Of a DNA stretch of 64,000 nt, positions 54,196 to 63,961 are shown piece by piece; position 1 is the stretch's first letter; every line of letters starts with the position of its first letter. A program made the translations under genes and the position numbers. The notes beneath the pieces were generated by a model. The model was not told where the DNA came from. It saw only the letters and a program-made list of their open reading frames with translations, and made no database searches. The stretch comes from an uncultured bacterium (GTDB taxonomy: Bacteria; Bacteroidota; Bacteroidia; Bacteroidales; Bacteroidaceae): the NCBI GenBank assembly GCA_905214795.1, contig CAJMNM010000002.1:168624-232623 (forward strand). The letters run 5' to 3'.

Positions 54196-54684
54196 ATGAA
54201 AAAGATTCCAAGTTTTACGATTGATCATATCCGTCTGTTGCGAGGCATTTATGTCTCACGCAAAGATGAGGTTGGCGGTGAGGTGGTGACCACTTTCGAC
54301 ATCCGCATGAAGGAGCCCAACCGTGAGCCGGCTCTCGGACAGGGCGCGTTGCATACCATCGAGCATCTGGCTGCCACATACCTGCGCAATCACCCCGTGT
54401 GGGCCGACCGCATAGTGTATTGGGGACCGATGGGATGTCTTACGGGTAATTATCTGTTGGTAAAAGGCGACTGGCAGTCTGAAGATCTTGTGGAACTGAT
54501 GAAAGAAACCTTCCGCTTTATTGCCGAGTATGAGGGTGAGGTTCCCGGCACACAGCCGCGCGACTGCGGTAACTATCTGTTGCACGATTTGCCTATGGCC
54601 AAATGGGAGTCTGCCAAATATCTGCACGAGGTGTTGGAGGGCATAAAACCCGAGAATCTGCACTATCCTCAGATTGAAGATTAA
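54196..54684 (+). CDS. luxS: S-ribosylhomocysteine lyase LuxS
   Basis: Metalloenzyme of 162 residues that splits S-ribosylhomocysteine into homocysteine and the AI-2 precursor DPD. The metal ligands H53 and H57 lie in HTIEH and C124 in PRDCGN. The catalytic C81 lies in MGCLTGNY and the conserved E56 in HTIEH. The length is normal. Second gene of the mtnN-luxS operon, ending at a hairpin terminator. It allows AI-2 production, but a role in signalling rather than metabolism is not shown. Confidence 0.96.
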   Translation: MKKIPSFTIDHIRLLRGIYVSRKDEVGGEVVTTFDIRMKEPNREPALGQGALHTIEHLAATYLRNHPVWADRIVYWGPMGCLTGNYLLVKGDWQSEDLVELMKETFRFIAEYEGEVPGTQPRDCGNYLLHDLPMAKWESAKYLHEVLEGIKPENLHYPQIED

Positions 54685-54715
54685 AATATATTGGTTTTTA
54701 TTTTATTTACGATTG

Positions 54716-54766
54716 TCCGTCCGGTCGGCCGCACTTCACACATTGTGAGGCGCCGGGCGGATTTTT
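54716..54766 (+). terminator. Terminator of mtnN-luxS
   Basis: TCCGTCCGG (54716-54724) pairs with CCGGGCGGA (54753-54761) with one G-T pair, followed by TTTTTAATTT. Confidence 0.75.
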
Positions 54767-54916
54767 AATTTAAACAGCCCGCTAGCTGTTCCTTTTTTTC
54801 ATAGAAATCAGCCCGTGATGACACGACACTGGACGTTGTGTTGAGGTTATAGTAAAAACGCAGGCTGTAATGTCTGTTTCATGTAATGTTATCCGGCTGT
54901 TTCTTATTATTATATT

Positions 54917-55499
54917 TTTTCCCAAAAAAGTCCTTCACCCCTTCACATTATGCTGTAATGCATTTATTTCCTGTAAGATACGTGTGAAGGGTTGTCCTTC
55001 ACATCCTTCACCGATACACTTGTGAGATGCAAATCGGCTTTTTTGAGATCATAACGTAGAAATTCTGTCAGAAAATCAGATTTTTTCATCCCGGAATTCA
55101 TGATTTTCTGCCCGTTTTTTCCAATCATCACCGCAACCGTGTAGAAAAATATTCCGGTACGGTAACGGGCATCACCGTAACAGTGCGGAAAAATATTCGT
55201 AAAGTGCAGGATTGAATCCGTAACCGTACGGAAAAAAACTCGTAACCGTACGCATTTTGTAAAACCGGAGGTGAATGTGAAGGACCGGTGAAGGAGATGT
55301 GAAGGATGACCCTTCACACTTAACATTCTGTCCGCCTGATATTTGAATGGCATTGTGAAGGAGTAAGGCCGGAAAGTGAGAAAATACCCTTATAGGGAAA
55401 ACGCAGGGGCGCGCGTGGGCATTATTCCTTTTCTTCAACTTTGGGCGTGTTTTACCGGAAAGTGGTAAAATACCACCGGAAACCGCAAAATGTGACGGA
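54917..55499 (-). repeat. Long intergenic repeat, right copy (inverted)
   Basis: Reverse-complement copy of 21053-21632. It has the same order of elements: GTGAAGG heptamer clusters, ACGGTTACGG-type units, and the GTGGTATTTTACCAC palindrome at its far end. It differs by single bases and short indels, and carries an open frame (54964-55353, minus) matching the one in the left copy, which I leave uncalled. 54767-54916 shows nothing else. Confidence 0.85.
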
Positions 55500-55558
55500 A
55501 TGCGTTCAAGAGTGGCTAAAGGTAACCGAAACTTACCATGACAGGGTTGGCTGTGTCG

Positions 55559-55566
55559 TATATTTG
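55559..55566 (+). promoter_or_regulatory. -7 box before a small membrane protein gene
   Basis: TATATTTG, exact TAnnTTTG, 19 bases before ATG 55586. The spacing suggests a very short leader. Confidence 0.45.
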
Positions 55567-55585
55567 TCTGAAAAAACAGAACGCC

Positions 55586-55786
55586 ATGAATAAACTCCGC
55601 AAAGCCGTACAATGTGTCGCTGACAAATGGGTAGAAAGTCTGTTGATGTTCCTGCTGTGCCTGTTTGTCGGGTTATGTCACGTTATTTATCTTGAAACTT
55701 TCATCCTCAAAAAATATCCTTCGCGTTTTCTGTTCCGTTTCGTTACAATCTGTTATTCCTTTCCTGAGGTAAAAGATATCTCCTGA
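55586..55786 (+). CDS. Small single-span membrane protein, unknown
   Basis: A 66-residue protein: basic N-terminus (MNKLRKAVQCVADKW), one hydrophobic helix (VESLLMFLLCLFVGLCHVIYL) and a basic tail. It has no cleavage or lipobox motif and no recognisable family. The start at 55586 is favoured by the -7 box at 55559. It lies alone between the repeat copy and the transglutaminase-like gene on the other strand. The size, helix and basic ends could also suit a type I toxin-like peptide, but no antisense RNA is evident. Confidence 0.45.
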   Translation: MNKLRKAVQCVADKWVESLLMFLLCLFVGLCHVIYLETFILKKYPSRFLFRFVTICYSFPEVKDIS

Positions 55787-55837
55787 ACAGATATATTTTA
55801 GGGTAGAAAGCATGAGTGCATAACTGTCAGGATGTTT

Positions 55838-57034
55838 TTATCGACCGATGGGCTGTATTTTGCGGCGCAACGATTTCGAAATTTCAAGGAAGGTGTATCC
55901 AACGGCTCCCGACTTGATTTGAGATTTGTGTTTCTCGAAATTCTTTTCGGCATAAATCTTTGATTTGTCAAACGTGAGTCTCGACATTTCCTTTTGTGAT
56001 TTTCCTTTGGTGAGAGAATCCATTTTTTCTTCCGGGAAGAAGTCGTCCAGGTCGATGTCGCCTATCATGGTCGTCTCCAAAAAGTTGATGTCCTTGTGCT
56101 TCCCGTCGGTGTAATATCCCACATACATGTGTCCCGGTGTGCGTACAAGAACCGGATCAATGTTGATGGCACGCAACAGCGATGCGAAAACCACACTGCC
56201 GTCCACACAGTTGATTTGCGATGATTTGATGGCGTCCTCAAAAGTTCTGACACGTTGTGAGTATACCACGTTGCTCGACAGACTGGTGTTAGAGACAGAG
56301 CTGTATTTGAAATTGCGTTGCTGAAGCATGTACCACAATGCGTAAACCTGTTTGTCTACGTTCTTGGTTTGATAACCGGTAAAGCGGTTGACAATACGTG
56401 TATTGAGAGCCTCACGAAGCAGGTTGTCAATGAGTGGGTTTTCTTCGTTAACATAGGCCGCAAACAGCACATCGGTGCGCCGCATTCTATTGTGGCTGTC
56501 GATGTAGGCTATCAGACATTCATTGATGCTGCGTACTGAGAAAGTGCGCACTTCCTGATTGGATTTGTAGCCTTTAATCTGTACGTGTGCTGTGATGTTG
56601 ATGGGCTCGGCCTGTGTGTTGTTGCGCAGCGCGTCGTAGTTCCACAGAATGTCGGGATAGACCAGATAAGTACAGTCTTCTTTGGGAAGAATGAATTCCG
56701 AGTACGATTTCCTGAAGAATGGTGTTTCGTCGAGCATGATTTGTACGCGCGCGTTGTCGTGCGGACTGGTGATGCGTATGGCAATGCTCGATTTCGGATT
56801 ACCCAGTACATTGGTTTCGGACGGGTGTACCACGATGGTGTCGGTTGTGGCAACTGCCAGTATGGCTGAGGGGAAGATGTTTCCGCCCAGGTCGTCTACA
56901 AGTTCGAAAGAGGCGGCCGGAATAAAACTTTTAAAACGTGAGCCGATATAAAGACCGGCACCGAGAACAAGTAAAAGGGCCAGAACGATCCCCGTCCATT
57001 TTAGTCCTTTGTTGGATATTCTGATGACTACCAT
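55838..57034 (-). CDS. Membrane-anchored transglutaminase-like protein
   Basis: Protein of 398 residues with an N-terminal membrane anchor (WTGIVLALLLVLGAGLYIG), a beta-rich middle (VHPSETNVLGN, ARVQIMLDETPFF) and a C-terminal transglutaminase/protease-like core. The cysteine lies in SSQINCVDGSVVFASLLRA, the histidine in TPGHMYVGYY and the third acid probably in INFLETT. Family members act as peptidases or cross-linking enzymes. It faces the periplasm. It follows the DUF4738-type lipoprotein gene by 38 bp and the two probably form an operon. Confidence 0.75.
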   Translation of the reverse strand: MVVIRISNKGLKWTGIVLALLLVLGAGLYIGSRFKSFIPAASFELVDDLGGNIFPSAILAVATTDTIVVHPSETNVLGNPKSSIAIRITSPHDNARVQIMLDETPFFRKSYSEFILPKEDCTYLVYPDILWNYDALRNNTQAEPINITAHVQIKGYKSNQEVRTFSVRSINECLIAYIDSHNRMRRTDVLFAAYVNEENPLIDNLLREALNTRIVNRFTGYQTKNVDKQVYALWYMLQQRNFKYSSVSNTSLSSNVVYSQRVRTFEDAIKSSQINCVDGSVVFASLLRAINIDPVLVRTPGHMYVGYYTDGKHKDINFLETTMIGDIDLDDFFPEEKMDSLTKGKSQKEMSRLTFDKSKIYAEKNFEKHKSQIKSGAVGYTFLEISKSLRRKIQPIGR

Positions 57035-57072
57035 GTTGGGTAAAGTAAAAATGATGTTTTTCTTTTCAGGGA

Positions 57073-57672
57073 TTATTCTTTCTCATCGATGTTTTCGCTC
57101 GTGTTGTCTCTGTTTGTGTCCTGCACCTTTGTGGTATCTTCAACAACGGTGTCGAGCACCTCGTCTTTGGCGATGATGCATGAGCCGTCCGGTGTGACGG
57201 TGATAGAGAAGGGGATGAAAATATCCGAGTTAGGATAGCTGACGCTGGCAGAGAACCGTAGTCCTTTATCTACGGCTTTGTCGAAGGCCATACCTTCGAG
57301 AATGGCTTTTGATGAGAAATCTTTCCCGAGATGTTCCTTGAAACTGTTTTTTGTAAAGAGGCGGTTGAATATTTGCCGGTCGCCTTGATTGATGCGCAGG
57401 CGGATGTAGTTGTCGGCGTAGCGTTCGCCCGCATCGTCGGTGACGGTAGGCATGGTGTCGTTGGCTTCACGCACAATGTCGTAGGCATATTTTTTGCCTT
57501 TCATTTCAACAAACGCGCTGTAGTGATAATCTTTCATTTTCACCACCTCGTCTGAGGTTTCCGGTTTCTCATATTCATTATATCCGCTCTCGGCTTTTTC
57601 CTTGTTTTGGCAGCCGGCTCCCAGCGTGAGCAGTCCTGCCAGACATACCATCATTAGATACTGTTTTGTCAT
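57073..57672 (-). CDS. DUF4738-type lipoprotein
   Basis: Exported lipoprotein of 199 residues: MTKQYLMMVCLAGLLTLGAGC gives the lipobox cysteine at about 21. The folded domain contains VKMKDYHYSAFVEMKGKKYA, NYIRLRINQGDRQIFNRLFT and SVSYPNSDIFIPFSITVTPD. A charged tail follows. The layout matches Bacteroidales DUF4738 lipoproteins, whose function is unknown. First gene of a likely two-gene unit with the transglutaminase-like protein. Confidence 0.7.
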   Translation of the reverse strand: MTKQYLMMVCLAGLLTLGAGCQNKEKAESGYNEYEKPETSDEVVKMKDYHYSAFVEMKGKKYAYDIVREANDTMPTVTDDAGERYADNYIRLRINQGDRQIFNRLFTKNSFKEHLGKDFSSKAILEGMAFDKAVDKGLRFSASVSYPNSDIFIPFSITVTPDGSCIIAKDEVLDTVVEDTTKVQDTNRDNTSENIDEKE

Positions 57673-58074
57673 GGTTTCTTTTTTATTTGATACAAAACTA
57701 ATAATAAAATGTGATATATGGAAAAATGTTGCGCAGTTATTGGTTGTTATGAGAATAATCTGAAAGAGATGATAGCAGAAAAACGAGTTTTAGATGATTG
57801 GTATGGCAATGAAGAATTTTGTGTAGATTGAATTTGAAAACAAAAATGTTAGAACTATTAAAGGTATATTTAGTGGTTGTCCTACTAGAAAAAGCAAGTA
57901 CTGAAAAAAGATGATACAGTGACAAATGAAGATACAAACCGTTTTGTTGTGGATTTCAACTTAAAATATTAATTTTGTATAATTGTTTCTAGACGGTAGT
58001 AACACAATAATACATATAAAATCCGATTATTGGGGTTAACGGTATAATTGTATAATCAAATGCTTGAATGACAT
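57673..58074. other. Spacer with hsd promoter and possible gene debris
   Basis: TTGT (57947-57950), 19 bases, TAATTTTG (57970-57977) form a likely promoter for the type I restriction operon, leaving a ~90-base leader before ATG 58075. Short open stretches between 57718 and 57970 (for example one ending TNRFVVDFNLKY) are separated by stops. They may be remains of a small gene that I cannot identify. Confidence 0.5.
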
Positions 58075-60894
58075 ATGGCAATACAAAGTGAGGCAGCACT
58101 TGAGAATGCTCTTATTCATGCTCTTGAACAGATGAGTTATGAGTATGTACAAATTGAGGAAGAGAGAAATTTGCATGATAATTTCAGATGTCAGCTTGAA
58201 AAACATAACCGAAAACAACTTGCGGAAATAGGACGCGAACACTTCACAGAAGCGGAATTTGAAAAAATATTACTCTATCTGGAAGGAGGTTCACGTTTTG
58301 ATAAATCCAAGAAATTGCGTGATCTTTATCCGCTCGAAACAGAAAGCGGAGAACGTATTTGGGTGGAGTTCCTTAATAAAAAACAGTGGTGTCAGAATGA
58401 GTTCCAGGTTTCTAATCAGATTACTGTTGAGGGTAGAAAAAAATGTCGTTACGATGTAACAATCCTGATAAACGGTTTGCCATTGGTACAAATTGAATTA
58501 AAGAAGCGGGGTGTGGAATTACGTCAGGCATATGATCAAGTGCAACGCTATCATAAAACATCATTTCACGGATTGTTTGATTATATTCAGATTTTTGTTA
58601 TCTCCAATGGTGTGAATACCCGTTATTTTGCCAACAATCCTAATCAAGGTTATAAATTTACATTCAACTGGACAGACAAGGATAATAATGCATTCAACGA
58701 TCTGAGCCTATTTGCAGCAATGTTCTTTGACAAATGCACATTGGGTAAGATGATTAGCAAATATATAGTTTTGCACGAGGGGGATAAATGTTTGATGGTG
58801 CTGCGTCCCTATCAGTATTATGCTGTAGAAGAGATTCTGGATAAAGTGCAGAATTCAAATTGTAACGGTTATATATGGCATACAACCGGAGCCGGTAAAA
58901 CTCTAACTTCTTTCAAAGCAGCACAACTTGTCTCAGAATTGGATGGTGTGGATAAAGTGATGTTTGTGGTGGACCGTCATGATCTCGACACACAAACTCA
59001 ATCAGAGTATGAAGCTTTTGAGCCCGGTGCGGTGGACAGTACAGACAATACAGACCAACTTATACGCAGACTTTCGAGCGATTCGAAAATCATCATCACT
59101 ACCATTCAGAAACTGAATGCAGCTGTCACGAAACAATGGTATAGTAATCGTTTGGAGGACATCAGAAAATCACGTATCATCATGATATTTGATGAGTGTC
59201 ACCGTAGTCATTTTGGTGAGAGTCATAAGAATATTGTCAATTTCTTTAAGAATACTCAGATATTCGGTTTCACCGGTACGCCTATTTTTAAGGAGAACTC
59301 GAAAAATGACCGTACTACTGAAGAAATATTCGGTAAGTGTTTGCATAAGTATCTTATTAAGGATGCCATTGCTGATGAAAATGTGCTTGGTTTTTTGGTT
59401 GAATACTATCATGGCAATGAAGACGTGACAGTTGACTCGAATAATCGTATGTATGAGATTGCTAAGTTTATACTTAACAACTTTAAAAAGTCAACTTTTG
59501 ACGGGGAATTTGATGCGCTGTTTGCTGTTCAGAATGTCCCAATGCTCATCCGTTATTATAAAATCTTTAAGGAGCTTAATCCTAAAATCACTATCGGCGC
59601 AATATTTACTTATAGTGCAAATCCAAATGAAGACGATGCTTTAACCGGAATGAATAGTGGTTTTGTTTCGGAAGCAGTTCCTGAGGCCGATGATATGCAG
59701 GATATCATTAATGACTATAATGCCATGTTCGGCACAAATTTCTCTACCGAGAATTTCCGTGCGTATTACGATGACGTGAACCTGCGGTTGAAAAAGAAGA
59801 AAGCCGACATGAAGCCGCTTGACTTATGTCTGGTGGTGGGCATGTTTCTAACCGGATTTGATTCTAAAAAGCTCAACACATTGTATGTAGATAAAAATCT
59901 GGAATATCACGGTTTGTTACAGGCTTTTTCACGTACTAACCGGGTACTCAACGAACGTAAGCGTTTTGGAAAAATTGTATGCTTCCGTGATCTCAAAAAC
60001 AATGTGGACGAGGCTGTCAAGCTGTTCAGCAATGGGGGGACGGGTATTATTATCAGAGAGGCTTTTGATGTGGTGAAAAAGGAATATGCTGATATTGCGA
60101 AAGATTTTCTTGCTAAATATCCCGATGCTTCGGCTGTAGACGCGTTGAAAACGGAACCCGAAAAGCGTGACTTTATTCTTGCATTTCGTGAGTTGATAAA
60201 GAAACATGCCGAAATCCAAATTTATGAGGACTATTCTGAAGAAGATCCGGATTTAGGCATTTCAGAGCAACAATATAATGATTTTCGAAGCAAGTACCTT
60301 GATATTCATGATACATTCTTTGACAGTGCTGCGGTAGATAATTCATCGCAAGATACCAAATCAGATAGCGAGGAGGTGGGACTTGAAGACATAGATTTTT
60401 GTCTGGAACTACTTCATTCCGACATTATAAATGTGGCTTATATCCTCGAATTGATAGCCAACCTTAATCCTTTCAGTGAGGATTATGAAGAACAGCGTAA
60501 GAATATTATTGATACGATGATTAAGGATGCAGAACTTCGTAGCAAGTCGCAACTGATTGATGGATTTATCCGTCAGAATGTAGATGATGACAAGGAAGGA
60601 TTTGTTGAACGGAAGAAAAAGGCTGACGGTTCTGTTGACCTTGAAGAAAGGCTTAATCAATATGTTCGGCAAGAAAAAGATAAGGCTATTGATCGCCTTT
60701 CTGAAGAAGAACAAATGCCTAAAGAACTCTTGAACCGTTTCCTTTCCGAGTATGATTTCTCTCAGAAGGAACAGCCGGAAATAATACAGAAGGCCGTTAA
60801 AGAAAAACACCTAGGTTTGCTAAAAACCCGTAAGACAGTGAATCGTATTCTTGACCGCTTACGTAATATTATCAGAACTTTTAGTTGGGATTGA
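58075..60894 (+). CDS. hsdR: Type I restriction enzyme, R subunit
   Basis: Restriction and translocation subunit of 939 residues. The N-terminal PD-(D/E)XK nuclease is visible as RYDVTILINGLPLVQIELKK (D127, E141, K143). The SF2 helicase motor has Walker A TTGAGKT (270-276), DECH (373-376), FTGTP and the late motif AFSRTNRVLNERK. The C-terminal part is helical and contacts HsdM/HsdS. All catalytic motifs look intact. It would cut foreign DNA lacking the methylation set by HsdM/HsdS. Confidence 0.95.
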   Translation: MAIQSEAALENALIHALEQMSYEYVQIEEERNLHDNFRCQLEKHNRKQLAEIGREHFTEAEFEKILLYLEGGSRFDKSKKLRDLYPLETESGERIWVEFLNKKQWCQNEFQVSNQITVEGRKKCRYDVTILINGLPLVQIELKKRGVELRQAYDQVQRYHKTSFHGLFDYIQIFVISNGVNTRYFANNPNQGYKFTFNWTDKDNNAFNDLSLFAAMFFDKCTLGKMISKYIVLHEGDKCLMVLRPYQYYAVEEILDKVQNSNCNGYIWHTTGAGKTLTSFKAAQLVSELDGVDKVMFVVDRHDLDTQTQSEYEAFEPGAVDSTDNTDQLIRRLSSDSKIIITTIQKLNAAVTKQWYSNRLEDIRKSRIIMIFDECHRSHFGESHKNIVNFFKNTQIFGFTGTPIFKENSKNDRTTEEIFGKCLHKYLIKDAIADENVLGFLVEYYHGNEDVTVDSNNRMYEIAKFILNNFKKSTFDGEFDALFAVQNVPMLIRYYKIFKELNPKITIGAIFTYSANPNEDDALTGMNSGFVSEAVPEADDMQDIINDYNAMFGTNFSTENFRAYYDDVNLRLKKKKADMKPLDLCLVVGMFLTGFDSKKLNTLYVDKNLEYHGLLQAFSRTNRVLNERKRFGKIVCFRDLKNNVDEAVKLFSNGGTGIIIREAFDVVKKEYADIAKDFLAKYPDASAVDALKTEPEKRDFILAFRELIKKHAEIQIYEDYSEEDPDLGISEQQYNDFRSKYLDIHDTFFDSAAVDNSSQDTKSDSEEVGLEDIDFCLELLHSDIINVAYILELIANLNPFSEDYEEQRKNIIDTMIKDAELRSKSQLIDGFIRQNVDDDKEGFVERKKKADGSVDLEERLNQYVRQEKDKAIDRLSEEEQMPKELLNRFLSEYDFSQKEQPEIIQKAVKEKHLGLLKTRKTVNRILDRLRNIIRTFSWD

Positions 60895-60898
60895 AAAT

Positions 60899-61318
60899 AT
60901 GGACATTTTAAATGAAGAACGTCCGGAGTGGTGGGGTTATATCACGACAAGAGAAAAGGGAGTGGATTTAGGGTATGAAAAACTTCCCTTTTTAGATGAT
61001 TATGGGCTATCTTATGGGTTAGTTGTAGAATATTGGGATAAAATAAGGTTGATACAAGAAAAATGGTGGAAGCGATTGGATGAGAAGAAGTTGATTGTTA
61101 GAATTGCTGTTTCATTAACAGTTGTATTACCTGTTATAGGATATTTGACAGAAACAATTTGGATAGGAGTTGTATTGTTTGTAGTACATTGTGTAGTAGA
61201 GTATTTGTTTCGAAAATATATGATATTATGTTTTAGAAAGGATTTGAAAATTGTAGAACAACCCATAATAGAAGAATATATAGCAGCTTTGAAGAAGTGG
61301 AATAAAAATAAGCAATAG
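60899..61318 (+). CDS. Small membrane protein inside the hsd operon
   Basis: About 139 residues from ATG 60899. The N-terminal part is soluble and aromatic (LNEERPEWWGYITTREKG). A predicted pair of adjoining membrane helices (LIVRIAVSLTVVLPVIGYL, IWIGVVLFVVHCVVEYLF) is followed by a basic cytoplasmic tail. No family recognised. It starts 4 bases after hsdR and ends 16 bases before hsdM, so it is co-transcribed. It is clearly more AT-rich than its neighbours and looks like a later insertion. A defence accessory or phage-related sensor is conceivable but unproven. Confidence 0.7.
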   Translation: MDILNEERPEWWGYITTREKGVDLGYEKLPFLDDYGLSYGLVVEYWDKIRLIQEKWWKRLDEKKLIVRIAVSLTVVLPVIGYLTETIWIGVVLFVVHCVVEYLFRKYMILCFRKDLKIVEQPIIEEYIAALKKWNKNKQ

Positions 61319-61334
61319 AAATTATAATAAAATT

Positions 61335-62888
61335 ATGAGCGAAGAATTACAACAAAAACTCCGCGCCCAGTTGTGGGAAGTAGCCAACAATTTGCGCGGG
61401 AATATGTCAGCCAATGAGTTTATGTATTTCTCGTTAGGCTTTATCTTTTATAAATATCTGTCGGAGAAAATTGAAAACTATGCAGATCAGGCTCTTGAAG
61501 ACGATGATATTACGTTCAAAGAGTTGTGGCTTTCTGGAGAAGAAGATGCTGTAGAACTTCAGGACGAAGTGAAGAAGCAATGTCTTGAAGACATAGGTTA
61601 TTTTGTAGAACCACAATATCTCTTTACCTCCATGATTGACGCTATCAAACGTAAAGAGAACATCATTCCTGCACTCGAACGTTCGTTGAAACGTATTGAG
61701 GACAGTACATTAGGACAAGAAAGTGAAGAAGATTTTGGAGGACTGTTCTCTGATATTGACTTGGCTTCTCCTAAACTTGGTAAGACTGCTGACGATAAGA
61801 ACACACTCATATCCAATGTGCTGCTTGCGCTAAATGGTATCGACTTTGGAGTTGATGAAGCAGCTCAAATAGATGTGCTTGGTGATGCATATGAGTATAT
61901 GATTTCACAGTTTGCGGCAGGAGCAGGAAAGAAAGCCGGAGAGTTTTATACTCCGCAAGAGGTAAGTCAGATTCTAGCTGAGATTGTAACCACCGGCCAT
62001 ACCCGGCTTCGTAATGTGTATGATCCAACTTGCGGTTCAGGCTCGTTGCTTATCCGTGCCGCTCATACAGGACATGCTTATGAGATATTCGGTCAGGAGA
62101 AAAATCCTACCACATACAATCTGTGTCGCATGAATATGTTATTGCACGGTATAAAGTTCAGTAACTTTAAAATAGAAAACGGCGACACGTTGGAAGCGGA
62201 TGCTTTTGGCGACACCCAGTTTGACGCAGTGGTGGCAAATCCACCATTTTCGGCTGAATGGAGTGCAGCCGAGAAATTCAATAATGACGACCGTTTCAGT
62301 CGTGCAGGTCGTCTTGCGCCACGAAAGACAGCCGACTATGCCTTTATTCTCCACATGATTTATCATTTGGCAGACGGGGGGACAATGGCTTGTGTTGCGC
62401 CTCATGGCGTGTTGTTCCGTGGTAATGCTGAGGGGGTAATCCGTCGTTTTCTTATTGAGAAGAAGAACTACATTGATGCCATCATAGGCTTACCTGCCAA
62501 TATTTTTTATGGTACTTCGATTCCTACCTGTATTCTCGTCATGAAAAAATGCCGTAAGGAAGATGATAATATTCTCTTTATAGACGCAAGCAAGGAGTTT
62601 GAAAAAGTCAAGACCCAAAATAAGCTGCGTAAAGAGCATATCGACAAAATTGTTTCTACCTATCGAGAGCGAAAGGAAATAGAAAAATACAGCCATCTTG
62701 CTACTCTTCAAGAAATAGCCGATAATGATTATAATCTCAATATTCCACGTTATGTAGACACTTTTGAGGAAGAAGAACCTATCGACATCAAGGCCGTAAT
62801 GGCAGAAATCAAAGAACTTGAAGCCAAACGTGCCGAACTGGACAAAGAGATTGAGGTGTATTTGAAAGAATTGGGACTAGTTGAATAA
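61335..62888 (+). CDS. hsdM: Type I restriction-modification DNA methyltransferase, M subunit
   Basis: Adenine-N6 methyltransferase of 517 residues. The N-terminal HsdM domain (LWEVANNLRGNMSANEFMYF) precedes the catalytic domain, with AdoMet motif I DPTCGSGSLL (230-239) and the catalytic NPPF (302-305). A coiled C-terminal helix (MAEIKELEAKRAELDKEIEV) docks on HsdS. All motifs are intact. It works with HsdS in methylation and also with HsdR in restriction. Confidence 0.96.
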   Translation: MSEELQQKLRAQLWEVANNLRGNMSANEFMYFSLGFIFYKYLSEKIENYADQALEDDDITFKELWLSGEEDAVELQDEVKKQCLEDIGYFVEPQYLFTSMIDAIKRKENIIPALERSLKRIEDSTLGQESEEDFGGLFSDIDLASPKLGKTADDKNTLISNVLLALNGIDFGVDEAAQIDVLGDAYEYMISQFAAGAGKKAGEFYTPQEVSQILAEIVTTGHTRLRNVYDPTCGSGSLLIRAAHTGHAYEIFGQEKNPTTYNLCRMNMLLHGIKFSNFKIENGDTLEADAFGDTQFDAVVANPPFSAEWSAAEKFNNDDRFSRAGRLAPRKTADYAFILHMIYHLADGGTMACVAPHGVLFRGNAEGVIRRFLIEKKNYIDAIIGLPANIFYGTSIPTCILVMKKCRKEDDNILFIDASKEFEKVKTQNKLRKEHIDKIVSTYRERKEIEKYSHLATLQEIADNDYNLNIPRYVDTFEEEEPIDIKAVMAEIKELEAKRAELDKEIEVYLKELGLVE

Positions 62889-62899
62889 ATGGAGGTATA

Positions 62900-63961
62900 A
62901 TGGCAAAACGGTTTGAAATAAGAAACAGTACGGCAGAATTCCTAATCTTCGCTATTGAGGGCAAGGAAGATGGCATACTGGTGATGTATCAGAATGATAC
63001 CATCTGGTGTACGCAGAAAGCTATGGCAACCTTATTTGATTGTTCTACAGACAATATCGGTTTGCACCTGAAGAATATTTATGCCAGTCAGGAGTTACAG
63101 AAAGAAGCAACTACCGAGTTTTTCTCGGTAGTTCAAACAGAGGGTGAACGTCAAGTCAACAGAAAGACCCTGTTCTACAATTTGGATGCCATTATATCTG
63201 TAGGGTATCGAGTAAACAGTATCAGAGCCACACAATTCCGCCAATGGTGTACCTCAGTCATCCGTCAATTCTCTATACGTGGTTATGTAATAGACAAGAA
63301 ACGTATGGAAAATGGATCATTTATCGGTGAGGACTATTTTGAGCACTTACTGGCTGAGATTCGTGAGATCCGTCTCAGTGAACGCCGGTTTTATCAAAAA
63401 CTTACCGACATTTACGCCACAGCTATTGATTATAATCGTGATGCTCCAACCACAAAGTTATTTTTCAAGAAGGTTCAGAACAAAATGCATTATGCGGTAC
63501 ATGGCCAGACAGCAGCAGAACTGATTGTGAACAGAGCCGATGCTGAAAAAGAACACATGGGACTGACAACCTGGGAGAATGCTCCAGACGGGAAAATAGT
63601 CAAGACTGATGTAAGTATTGCCAAGAACTACCTGAAAGGTATAGAACTGGAAGATATGGGACGTTTGGTCAATGCAGTTCTGGACATGGCAGAGCGTATG
63701 GCAAAGCGTCATATACCTATGACAATGGAAGATTGGGCAAAACGTATCGACATCATTCTGGAAGCAGGAGGTGATGCAATCCTTACTGATGCAGGCAAAG
63801 TTACGGCTGAGTTTGCCAAGAAATTTGCTGAAGCCGAATTTGAAAAATACCGAATCATTCAAGATCGTTTGTTTTGCTCGGATTTCGACCGTTTTAATGA
63901 TGGTGACAACTTGTTGCCGTTTGATATTAACCCTGATAATGATAGTGATTATGACAAATAA
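62900..63961 (+). CDS. RhuM-family (virulence RhuM) protein
   Basis: Cytosolic protein of 353 residues. The N-terminal part contains IWCTQKAMATLFDCSTDNIGLHL, which looks like a Bro/KilA-N-type HTH unit. A central region (FYQKLTDIYATAIDYN) and a conserved C-terminal RhuM part (KLFFKKVQNKMHYAVHGQTA, MTMEDWAKRIDIIL) follow. RhuM genes lie very often between hsdM and hsdS in type I systems, but their role is not known. The stop overlaps the hsdS start by 11 bases, so the genes are translationally linked. Confidence 0.88.
   Translation: MAKRFEIRNSTAEFLIFAIEGKEDGILVMYQNDTIWCTQKAMATLFDCSTDNIGLHLKNIYASQELQKEATTEFFSVVQTEGERQVNRKTLFYNLDAIISVGYRVNSIRATQFRQWCTSVIRQFSIRGYVIDKKRMENGSFIGEDYFEHLLAEIREIRLSERRFYQKLTDIYATAIDYNRDAPTTKLFFKKVQNKMHYAVHGQTAAELIVNRADAEKEHMGLTTWENAPDGKIVKTDVSIAKNYLKGIELEDMGRLVNAVLDMAERMAKRHIPMTMEDWAKRIDIILEAGGDAILTDAGKVTAEFAKKFAEAEFEKYRIIQDRLFCSDFDRFNDGDNLLPFDINPDNDSDYDK

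Noticed and set aside
58036..58242. 68-codon minus-strand frame overlapping the hsdR start
   Set aside because: It is antisense to the conserved N-terminus of HsdR and has no family resemblance.
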